From CAXRDE01 sp964229355 (lineage in GTDB: Bacteria > Cyanobacteriota > Sericytochromatia > UBA7694): DNA of 64,000 nucleotides. This document shows, one piece after another, positions 50,056 through 57,464 of this stretch; position 1 is the stretch's first letter; every line of letters begins with the position of its first letter. A program made the translations under genes and the position numbers. The stretch spans positions 124,001 to 188,000 of the forward strand of contig CAXRDE010000022.1 of NCBI GenBank assembly GCA_964229355.1, written 5' to 3'. The notes beneath the pieces were generated by a model. That model did no database searches and was not told the origin of the DNA. It saw only the letters and a list, made by a program, of their open reading frames with translations.

Positions 50056-50064
50056 TGCTATAAT
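50056..50064 (+). promoter_or_regulatory. Extended -10 promoter of the methyltransferase/MTHFR gene
   Basis: TGCTATAAT is a perfect extended -10 (TGn plus TATAAT), 32 bases before the ATG at 50097. No good -35 is visible. No clear S-box or cobalamin riboswitch precedes the gene; the gap is too short. Confidence 0.5.
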
Positions 50065-50096
50065 ACAGGGCAAATCTTGAAAGTGAAATCCCGTCT

Positions 50097-51944
50097 ATGT
50101 TTCCCTCGTTTCGTGAACGTTTATCATCCAATCAATTGATCTTGTTTGACGGGGGCATGGGCACCATGCTGTATAGCAAGGGCGTTTTTATTAATAAAAA
50201 TTTTGACCTGCTCAATGTACAGCAACCCGAACTGGTGAAAACCATTCACCATGAATATGTGCAGGCAGGTGCGCAGGTCATTGAAACCAATACCTTTGGT
50301 GCCAACCCGGTGAAACTGAAATTGCATGGCCTTTTGGAGCATATGGAGGCCATCAATCGACAGGGTGCTGAGCTGGCCCGTCAGGTGGTCAACGAGACCC
50401 CGGGGCAGGAGATTCTTGTGTCAGGCTCTATCGGACCTCTGGGATTGAAAATTGAGCCGTTGGGTCCCACCTCTTTTGAAGAAGCCAAAGGGTTCTTCAA
50501 GGCGCAGGCTGCGGCACTGCTAGCGGGTGGCGTCGATCTGTTTACCGTGGAAACCTTTACTTCTCTCGATGAGTTAACCCAGGCCGTGCTGGCCATTCGC
50601 GAACTTTGCGACTTACCCATTATCGCGTCGGTGACCGTTGATGAAGATGGCCGTACGCCCCTGGGCACAAAGCCTCGGCGCTTTACTTCAATTTTGCATC
50701 AGTTAGAAGTAGATGCCATCGGGTTGAATTGTAGCGTGGGCCCCAAAACCATGCTCGATGTGATTCAAGAAATGCAGCATTACACCGATAAACCCCTGGC
50801 GGCGCAGCCCAATGCAGGGCATCCTCGCATTTTCCAGGATCGTACCATTTATCTGTGCTCTCCCGATTATATGGCGTCTTATGCCCGCAAACTCATCAAA
50901 GCCGGCGTGCAGATTTTAGGCGGGTGTTGCGGCACAACCCCTGAGCACATTGCTGAAATCGCCCGTTCGGTGAAGGCCTTGCAGTCGGTGCGCGAAATCC
51001 CGAGTCGTCCTCTCATCCAGGTGAGTGAAGACTGTCATGTGGAGCCTGTGCCTCAGGCCGAAAAGTCGCGCTTATCTGCCCGTATGAGTCGGGGCGAAAA
51101 GGTGGTTAGCATTGAGCTGACGCCACCCCGAGGCTGTGACGCCAGCGGTATTTTAGCCAAGGCTAAGGTTTTGCATGAAGCCGGGATTGACGCCATCAAT
51201 CTTCCTGATGGCCCCCGGGCTTCCTCTCGCATGAGCAACCAGATGTTATCGGTCATGATCTTGCAGCAGATCGGTATTGAGCCCATTCCCCATTATTGTT
51301 GTCGGGATCGCAATTTACTAGGCATGCAGTCGGACTTATTGGGCATGTACGCCATGGGTATTCACAATATTTTGCTGGTAACCGGTGACCCTCCCAAATT
51401 GGGGGATTATCCCGATGCCACCGCCGTCTTTGATATTGATGCCATTGGACTGACCAATATGGTACATGCTTTAAACCACGGCTATGATTTGGGCAAAAGT
51501 GAACTCAAACAACCCACGGGCTATTTTATTGGCGTGGGCGTCAACCCGGTGGCCGTCGACCTGGAGCGTGAGCTAAAACGCTATGTGTACAAAGTCGAGG
51601 CCGGGGCGGAGTACGCCATTACCCAGCCTATTTTTGATGTCGAGGCCTTTAAGCGCTTTTTGGATCAGGTGAAAGATCACCGCATTCCTTTTTTGGCGGG
51701 CATTTGGCCCCTGACCAGCTATCGCAATGCCGAGTTTATGAACAATGAGGTTCCGGGTGTGGAAATACCCGATACGATCATGCAACGCATGTACGAGGCT
51801 GAAAAAGCGGGCCGCGGAACCCTGGAAGGGGTTAAAATTGCCCAGGAGATGGTGCGCCAACTGGCGCAAGATATTCAAGGCATTCAGGTTTCTGCACCCT
51901 TTGGCAAAATTGAATTGGCCTTAGAAGTGGTGAATGCCCTTTAG
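50097..51944 (+). CDS. Bifunctional homocysteine S-methyltransferase / 5,10-methylenetetrahydrofolate reductase
   Basis: The 615-residue product links methyl-group supply to homocysteine methylation. Residues 1-295 are a homocysteine methyltransferase with the zinc Cys residues in GLNCSVGP and GGCCGTTPEHI. Residues about 325-600 are a methylenetetrahydrofolate reductase (VVSIELTPPRGCD, NLPDGPRASSRMS, TGDPPKLGDYPDATAVFDIDAIGL). The layout matches YitJ-type fusions. The cobalamin-binding domain of full MetH is absent. The stop overlaps the next gene by 11 bases. Confidence 0.93.
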   Translation: MFPSFRERLSSNQLILFDGGMGTMLYSKGVFINKNFDLLNVQQPELVKTIHHEYVQAGAQVIETNTFGANPVKLKLHGLLEHMEAINRQGAELARQVVNETPGQEILVSGSIGPLGLKIEPLGPTSFEEAKGFFKAQAAALLAGGVDLFTVETFTSLDELTQAVLAIRELCDLPIIASVTVDEDGRTPLGTKPRRFTSILHQLEVDAIGLNCSVGPKTMLDVIQEMQHYTDKPLAAQPNAGHPRIFQDRTIYLCSPDYMASYARKLIKAGVQILGGCCGTTPEHIAEIARSVKALQSVREIPSRPLIQVSEDCHVEPVPQAEKSRLSARMSRGEKVVSIELTPPRGCDASGILAKAKVLHEAGIDAINLPDGPRASSRMSNQMLSVMILQQIGIEPIPHYCCRDRNLLGMQSDLLGMYAMGIHNILLVTGDPPKLGDYPDATAVFDIDAIGLTNMVHALNHGYDLGKSELKQPTGYFIGVGVNPVAVDLERELKRYVYKVEAGAEYAITQPIFDVEAFKRFLDQVKDHRIPFLAGIWPLTSYRNAEFMNNEVPGVEIPDTIMQRMYEAEKAGRGTLEGVKIAQEMVRQLAQDIQGIQVSAPFGKIELALEVVNAL

Positions 51945-53532
51945 CTTCCGTAAATGGTGGCTTTCCTGCCTTTGCGGCCTGGGGCTTCTGGGGCTCTGGG
52001 CGTGCAGCAGTGTGCCCCTGGTGTCTGAAGGGAGCTCTGCGGTGCAGGCTCAGGCTCCCGCGGGCTTGTCTGTAGAGGCTCTTGCCGCCTGGCAAGAAAT
52101 CTACCAGCGTCATGGCGTTGCGCTACGACCTTTTGGTGATCCGTCTCAGGGTTTTGCCTGGTGGATGGCTCTCGGCGGAAAAGCCTATGTGCTCAGTGAC
52201 CTGAGTGATTTCGACCGCCTCTTACGCTCAGGCTTCTTTGCCCATGAACTCGATAAATACCCACCCCGCTTTTTTACCCAGGCTCCCCTGACAGAAATTT
52301 TGTTGGCCGCCAAAACCGCTGGCAGTGTATTAGCGGGTGGCGGGGTTTCACAAGGTTTTACGGTCAATGCCTTGCAGCGTCGCCTGGTGGTACTGAGTCT
52401 GGATCCCGCGGTGTATCAGGTGCAGGATGTGGCCGTGGCACTGCACCATGAGATTTTTCACAGTATTGATGACGATCCTTACGCGTCTCACTGGCGTGCC
52501 TGTCATCCACAGCCTTTTGTTTATGAAGGCCACGGTGAGCCCCCCACGGCTCAGGCCTACCCGGCTCCAGGCTTTGTGTCGGATTATGCCCGAAGCGATC
52601 TGCGAGAAGATCGGGCTGAAGTATTCGCCTGGATGATGGCGGCACCAGAGCTGGCGCAGGCCCTGGCCGCTTACAGCGCGCAAGACGCTATATTGGCCTG
52701 TAAACAGCAAGGCATTGCGGACTATTTGGTGCAGCATTTTCCCAATTTTAATGCGACCTGGCTGCAGCAGGTGCGTTGGGGGCTGGCTGCTGAAGTCCTG
52801 CCGACTTTAGACAAAAAGCCAGTGCGCCGTCTGGTGCTGCGTCGTGCGCCCATCGCCTTGCAAACCACATCGCCTTTTGTACCTCCGCGCTTGCCTCTGG
52901 CTTTGCCTGAGCTTTTTAAGACTTACCCACGGGTAACTGATTTTGTAAGTGATTTGCCTTATACCACCGTGTCTGAAACGGTTTTTTCGGCATGGCCTGA
53001 GATGGAGCATTGGGAGTTACAGAACCATCGCATGTCGACTTTGCCTTCAGGCATTGAAGCGTGGTATCACTTGAAATTCCTTATTTTAAGAGGCACTCCT
53101 TTGCCCACCCTGCCTCAAACGCTAGAAAAGTTGGTGCATTTGCAGCGCGTTTCAGCGGATTTGGCCGGGCCGATCGAGGCGGATTTTTCGACATTGGCTT
53201 TTTTTCGGGAGCTGGATCTGAGCCTGGCTCCCGCGCTGACGGCTTTGCCGGAGGGCTTAACCCGGCAAAGGTTTTTACCGGTGCTGAGGCTGGCGGGCGA
53301 CGGCCTGGAAAGCGTTCAGGCACTGGCGGAGATGCAGGGATTAAGAACGCTACAATTGGGGCCGCTACCGGCGTGGCGACAACCCCTTGAAGATGTAAAA
53401 ATACTGGTGTCTCGTCTGCCGAAGCTGGAGCAGTTGGTGCTTTCTCAGAACGATTGGTCTGAGGCACAACAGCAACAGCTTCGGCAGTATCTACAGAACT
53501 ATCCAGCGGTACGCTTAGAACTGACCCCATAG
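51934..53532 (+). CDS. Lipoprotein with an HExxH peptidase-like region and leucine-rich repeats
   Basis: The 532-residue product has a lipoprotein signal with lipobox LWAC (Cys24). A central domain carries LHHEIFHSIDDDPY, with HExxH at 172-176, and DLREDRAEVFAWM, where Glu229 could be the third zinc ligand as in gluzincins. Residues about 350-530 are leucine-rich repeats (LKFLILRGTPLPTLPQTLEKLVHLQ, LRTLQLGPLPAW). Such a protein would sit on the cell envelope. I cannot name a family; the peptidase call is inferred. It overlaps the upstream gene, and its 3' end overlaps glnA tail-to-tail by 18 bases. Confidence 0.75.
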   Translation: MPFSFRKWWLSCLCGLGLLGLWACSSVPLVSEGSSAVQAQAPAGLSVEALAAWQEIYQRHGVALRPFGDPSQGFAWWMALGGKAYVLSDLSDFDRLLRSGFFAHELDKYPPRFFTQAPLTEILLAAKTAGSVLAGGGVSQGFTVNALQRRLVVLSLDPAVYQVQDVAVALHHEIFHSIDDDPYASHWRACHPQPFVYEGHGEPPTAQAYPAPGFVSDYARSDLREDRAEVFAWMMAAPELAQALAAYSAQDAILACKQQGIADYLVQHFPNFNATWLQQVRWGLAAEVLPTLDKKPVRRLVLRRAPIALQTTSPFVPPRLPLALPELFKTYPRVTDFVSDLPYTTVSETVFSAWPEMEHWELQNHRMSTLPSGIEAWYHLKFLILRGTPLPTLPQTLEKLVHLQRVSADLAGPIEADFSTLAFFRELDLSLAPALTALPEGLTRQRFLPVLRLAGDGLESVQALAEMQGLRTLQLGPLPAWRQPLEDVKILVSRLPKLEQLVLSQNDWSEAQQQQLRQYLQNYPAVRLELTP

Positions 53533-54954
53533 GTACTGATTGGTCACCTGATGGTGAAATAGAATTTCATCGCTTTTGATGCGCGCTCCCAACAGTTTAG
53601 GACTGCGATCTGCGGCGCTGCGCTTAAGTTCTAAATACTTGCTGTGGTTTTCTTCACCCAGCAGTTCTTTCATATACTCGCTGCCCTTAAAGTGGCGCAG
53701 GGCATCATGAATTTTGTCGGGTAAAAAGCGGGTGCGGGTGCGACGGCTCTCGCTGTCCAGGGCTTCTGGCATGGGGCCTTCTAAGCCGGTTTTAAGCAGG
53801 CTATAAAACAGCAGGTAGGGGTTGGTATCGGGGGCCACACTGCGCACTTCAATGCGGGCAGACTTTTCATTGCCCAGGGGAATGCGTACCATCGAGGTGC
53901 GGTCAATGGCCGAAGACTTGATTTGGTTGGGCGCTTCGTAAGCCGGATCCAAACGACGATACGAATTAACGCTCGGGTTTAAAATCAGGCACAGATCGTT
54001 GGCGTTGTTTAAAATGCGATCCACAAAACCAATGGCTAAATCTGACAGATTGTCTTCGCCGTCAGCGCTGTAAAAGAGATTTTTGCCGTCGCGGGCCAGA
54101 GACATGTTGGTGTGCATACCGTTGCCGTTGACGTTAGGAACGGGCTTGGGCAAAAAGCAGGCGGTCATGCCCATGCCGTTGGCGATTTGGCGCGCCATCA
54201 ACTGATACAGTTGAATTTGATCGGCGGACTGTAAGGCGTCACAGTACGAGAAGTTGAGCTCAAACTGGCTGGGGGCTACTTCAGGGTGGTCTTTTTCGTT
54301 GCTAAAGCCCATGGCCCGTTGGGCTTCGGCGAAGCGATCAATAAACTGCCGCAAGGGATCCTGGGGCAACGAGTGATAGTATCCCCCGGTAGAGACAAAC
54401 TCAAAACCTCTGTCTGAACGGAACTGTTGTTCGGCATTAATGCCTTTAAATAAAAAGCCTTCAATTTCGACGGCGATATTGGCCACGGTTTTGTCAGTGG
54501 TCCAGAGTTGGTGGCTCAGCTCAGCCAGGCGTCCCCGCCAGTCTGAAATGTAGGTGGTATTGTTATTGGCGTGAATCAGGCCAAACACCAGGACTTTACC
54601 GGGACCAAAAACGTCTGCGGGCAACCAACGGAAAGAGCCCCAGTCAATTTTTAAGCGCAGGTCAGATTCGCTAACACCGCTAAAGCCCCGTACGGAAGAA
54701 CCGTCGAAAGTCAGGTTATCGTAGCTGCTGATCAGAAATTTTTTGTCGTAATCCAACATGTGTAAGCGGCCTTCTAAATCAGAAAAGCACACTGTTACCG
54801 CTTTGATTTCTTTCTTATCGCTCAAATAGCGAATATATTCTTCTTGTAAAAGGTCAGCATCGTGGTGTTCTGCCACGCGGCTTTTGGCTTCTAAATTGAG
54901 TTCTTCAAGTTCGTCATAAGAGATGTTTAAAAAGTTTTTGGGTCCAGTGATCAT
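53515..54954 (-). CDS. glnA: Glutamine synthetase, type I
   Basis: It makes glutamine from glutamate, ammonia and ATP, the main ammonium-assimilation step. The 479-residue product has FDGSSVRGFSGVSESDL (substrate and metal region), PNVNGNGMHTNMSL and RTSMVRIPLGNEKSARIEVRSVAPDTNPYL. The C-terminal adenylylation motif with Tyr (NLYDLP type) is not present, so GlnE control is unlikely. ATG 54954 follows an AT-rich leader. Its 3' end overlaps the convergent lipoprotein gene by 18 bases. Confidence 0.95.
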   Translation of the reverse strand: MITGPKNFLNISYDELEELNLEAKSRVAEHHDADLLQEEYIRYLSDKKEIKAVTVCFSDLEGRLHMLDYDKKFLISSYDNLTFDGSSVRGFSGVSESDLRLKIDWGSFRWLPADVFGPGKVLVFGLIHANNNTTYISDWRGRLAELSHQLWTTDKTVANIAVEIEGFLFKGINAEQQFRSDRGFEFVSTGGYYHSLPQDPLRQFIDRFAEAQRAMGFSNEKDHPEVAPSQFELNFSYCDALQSADQIQLYQLMARQIANGMGMTACFLPKPVPNVNGNGMHTNMSLARDGKNLFYSADGEDNLSDLAIGFVDRILNNANDLCLILNPSVNSYRRLDPAYEAPNQIKSSAIDRTSMVRIPLGNEKSARIEVRSVAPDTNPYLLFYSLLKTGLEGPMPEALDSESRRTRTRFLPDKIHDALRHFKGSEYMKELLGEENHSKYLELKRSAADRSPKLLGARIKSDEILFHHQVTNQYLWGQF

Positions 54955-55011
54955 GTTTTAAGACCTTTTGTCTAATAAATTAACTTAAAAACCTTTGTCT
55001 TAAGCACTAAT

Positions 55012-55020
55012 ATTATATCA
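55012..55020 (-). promoter_or_regulatory. Extended -10 promoter of glnA
   Basis: On the minus strand this reads TGATATAAT, a perfect extended -10, giving a leader of about 50 bases. In that leader two imperfect direct repeats, TTTTAAGACCTTTTGTCT (54956-54973) and CTTAAAAACCTTTGTCT (54984-55000), could be regulator sites. No GTA-N8-TAC (NtcA) site is seen. Confidence 0.5.
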
Positions 55021-55037
55021 CTTAATTTTGTGGTGGG

Positions 55038-56276
55038 TTAGCTTTTTTCAGGTGCCAGCAATTTTTTGCTGCTGATGCCGTGTAAAATGGCGGACACAAT
55101 CACCGTGCAGAGCACCAGCAGACTGATTTCGCTGAGGGCATCGCGGTCAAAGTAGGGAGCTGCGTAAGCCAAATAATAGAAAGAACCGATGCCCCGGACG
55201 CCTAAAAAGGCTACCGCCAGCCGCATCTTGAAGGGACGACCACAACCCAGAAGACCCAGAAGCCCCGTTAGGGGTCTTACCCCCAGCACCAGCAATAGGG
55301 CAAAAGCCCAGTAGGCGGGCTGGAATAACTGCTGCCCCTGATAAGCCACCAGCACGCCCATCATCAGCAAAAGAATACTGGTCAGACTTTCTTCAAACTG
55401 CTCCAAAAACTTAAACATTTTGCGATGGTAAGGGTGTTCTCTGCATTGGGAACGCGTCACCAGCGCAGCAACAAAAACCGCCAGAAACCCGTATCCGTGG
55501 AGCAGTTCTGCGCCAGCATAGGTGAGCAGGGTGGTGCCTAAAATAAACACCCCAAAGTGTTGTGACATGGTGTTCTTTTTATGGGGATCCTTGAGGGCTT
55601 TAAAGAGCAGCCAACTCAGTAAGCGGCCCGCCAACCAACCGATACCAATTCCCAGGCCGACTCTGCTGAGGAGATCCCAATAAAACCATTGCCACAGCAG
55701 TTCGGTCTCGCTTTGGTTTCCCTGGTTTTGCCAGGCGATGGCCAGATAGGTAAACGGAAAGGCCAGACCGTCATTAAAGCCCGCTTCGGTGGTTAAAGCG
55801 ACTTTTGCAGGATGCTCGCCTTCGTCCTGTTGAGGGGGACCGGTTTGCATATCATGGGCCAGGACCGGATCCGTGGGCGCCAGGACGGCCCCCAGCAACA
55901 GCGCTGTAGCCAGCGGAAAGCCCCAATACATACCGAGAAGTGTAATAATCCCGATGGAGAGAACCATGGTGATGCCCAAAAGACGCCAGGTGCTGGCCCA
56001 CAAGCTTTTGTCAAAGGGGCGATCGATTTTGAGACCTGCGCTCACCAGCGTAAGAACCACCACGGCCTCTGTGAAATGTTCAATGAAGGCCGCATTTTGG
56101 GGGTTATACGCCAGGCTCACGCTGGGAAGTAAAGTCGTGCTCATGCCCAGGAGAGCGCCTCCGCTCAAATAGATCAGAGCGGGCGTTAGCGGCGTGCTTT
56201 TGGCCAAACGGGCAATGAACGGGTTCAGAACGAGCCCGGTGCCCAGGGTAAACATGATAAGATCGAGCGTTGACAT
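55038..56276 (-). CDS. Na+/H+ antiporter, CPA1 family (NhaP/KefB-like)
   Basis: The 412-residue product has about 12 membrane helices and the CPA1 signature APTDPVLAHDMQ with the conserved Asp, plus FNDGLAFPFTYLAIA. It would exchange cytoplasmic Na+ or K+ for protons. The C-terminus is short with no cytoplasmic regulatory domain. It lies upstream of glnA on the same strand but is separated from it by the glnA promoter. Confidence 0.9.
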   Translation of the reverse strand: MSTLDLIMFTLGTGLVLNPFIARLAKSTPLTPALIYLSGGALLGMSTTLLPSVSLAYNPQNAAFIEHFTEAVVVLTLVSAGLKIDRPFDKSLWASTWRLLGITMVLSIGIITLLGMYWGFPLATALLLGAVLAPTDPVLAHDMQTGPPQQDEGEHPAKVALTTEAGFNDGLAFPFTYLAIAWQNQGNQSETELLWQWFYWDLLSRVGLGIGIGWLAGRLLSWLLFKALKDPHKKNTMSQHFGVFILGTTLLTYAGAELLHGYGFLAVFVAALVTRSQCREHPYHRKMFKFLEQFEESLTSILLLMMGVLVAYQGQQLFQPAYWAFALLLVLGVRPLTGLLGLLGCGRPFKMRLAVAFLGVRGIGSFYYLAYAAPYFDRDALSEISLLVLCTVIVSAILHGISSKKLLAPEKS

Positions 56277-56350
56277 TGGGCTTTACCGTAAAATGAAAAG
56301 CACTAAGAAAGTGAAAAAAACCGCTTAAAAGCGCATAAGGAAATAACACG

Positions 56351-56764
56351 ATGTTTAAAGCGCATACCCTTGAAGAGATCAATGCTTCAGGTTTAAATAC
56401 CGCAGTGGCCCATGTAGGGATTGAATTTACAGCCTCGGGTGAAAATTGGCTAGAAGCCCGCATGCCTGTGGATGCAAGGACGCATCAGCCCATGGGCTTG
56501 CTGCACGGTGGCGCCTCGGTGCTATTGGCAGAGACCCTGGGTTCCGTGGCAGGTAATTTATGTGTGCAGCCGGGCCAGGCCTGTGTGGGGCTTGAAATCA
56601 ATGCCAATCACCTGCGGTCTGTGCGGTCTGGGTGGGTCTATGGGCGCGTGGAACCCATACATGTGGGCCGTTCCACGCAGGTGTGGGAGATTAAAATTCG
56701 TAACGCTGAGCAAAAGTTAGTGTGCGTGAGTCGTTTGACCCTGGCGGTCATTCAAACGACCTGA
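56351..56764 (+). CDS. Hotdog-fold acyl-CoA thioesterase (YdiI/MenI-like)
   Basis: The 137-residue product is a single hotdog domain of the PaaI/YdiI type with HQPMGLLHGGASVLLAETLGSVA, where Glu in LLAETLG and the HGG turn form the usual active site, and VGLEINANHLRSVRSGWVYGR. The family hydrolyses aryl- or acyl-CoA; dihydroxynaphthoyl-CoA in menaquinone synthesis is one known role. No menaquinone gene is adjacent, so the substrate is open. AAGGA precedes the ATG. Confidence 0.88.
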   Translation: MFKAHTLEEINASGLNTAVAHVGIEFTASGENWLEARMPVDARTHQPMGLLHGGASVLLAETLGSVAGNLCVQPGQACVGLEINANHLRSVRSGWVYGRVEPIHVGRSTQVWEIKIRNAEQKLVCVSRLTLAVIQTT

Positions 56765-56776
56765 GTTCAGGTTTTT
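56759..56776 (+). terminator. Weak terminator after the thioesterase gene
   Basis: The 5-base stem ACCTG/CAGGT with loop AGTT is followed by TTTT; the stop codon lies in the stem and loop. The stem is short, so efficiency is doubtful. Confidence 0.3.
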
Positions 56777-57464
56777 AGCCAAAACGGTAACCCACCCCAG
56801 GCTCTGTAATTAACAATTGGGGTTGGGTGGGATCCTTTTCGATTTTTTTTCTCAATTGAGACACGTAGACCTGCAGATAGTGGGTTTCATGAATAAACTC
56901 AGGCCCCCACAGCTTACGGAGGATTTGAGGGTGGGTTAAAACCATGCCCTGATGCTCCATGAGCAGGGCAAGAAAATTAAATTCCGTTTTTGTTAATTTA
57001 ATGGGACGCGTGTCTTGATGCAGGGTTCTGGCTTGAAGATCTAAGGTCAAATTGTCGATAGAGAATACCGTTTTGCTCTCCTGAGCAGCGGGGTTTTGCT
57101 GTCTTTCGCTATAACGAAGTGCATTGCGAATGCGCGCCAGGAGTTCTTTGACGCCAAAGGGTTTGGTGAGGTAGTCGTTGGCCCCAAGATCCAGCGCTTT
57201 GACTTTGACGGGTTCCTGGTTTTGAACAGACAGAATAATAATGGGTGTTTGACTCCACTGACGGATATCTTTGAGTAAATCAATGCCGGAGATATCGGGC
57301 AAGCCCAGGTCCAGAATAATAAGATCGGGCGCATGAAGGGCAATGGCTTGCAGGCCTTGTTTGCCGTCTTCGGCCAGCGAAACCTTATAGTTTTCTGCCT
57401 CAAGGGCAATGTGTAAAAAACGGCGAATTTGGGCTTCATCATCAATGACAAGAATATGTTTCAT
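56775..57464 (-). CDS. kdpE: KdpE response regulator
   Basis: KdpE is the OmpR-family transcription activator of the kdp genes. The 229-residue product has a receiver with Asp52 (LIILDLGLPDISG), SQTPIIILS and LTKPFGVKEL with Lys, and a C-terminal winged helix (IKLTKTEFNFLALLMEHQGMV, YLQVYVSQLRKKIEKDP). It overlaps kdpD by four bases (ATGA), so kinase and regulator are made together and co-transcribed with the pump. Confidence 0.95.
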   Translation of the reverse strand: MKHILVIDDEAQIRRFLHIALEAENYKVSLAEDGKQGLQAIALHAPDLIILDLGLPDISGIDLLKDIRQWSQTPIIILSVQNQEPVKVKALDLGANDYLTKPFGVKELLARIRNALRYSERQQNPAAQESKTVFSIDNLTLDLQARTLHQDTRPIKLTKTEFNFLALLMEHQGMVLTHPQILRKLWGPEFIHETHYLQVYVSQLRKKIEKDPTQPQLLITEPGVGYRFG

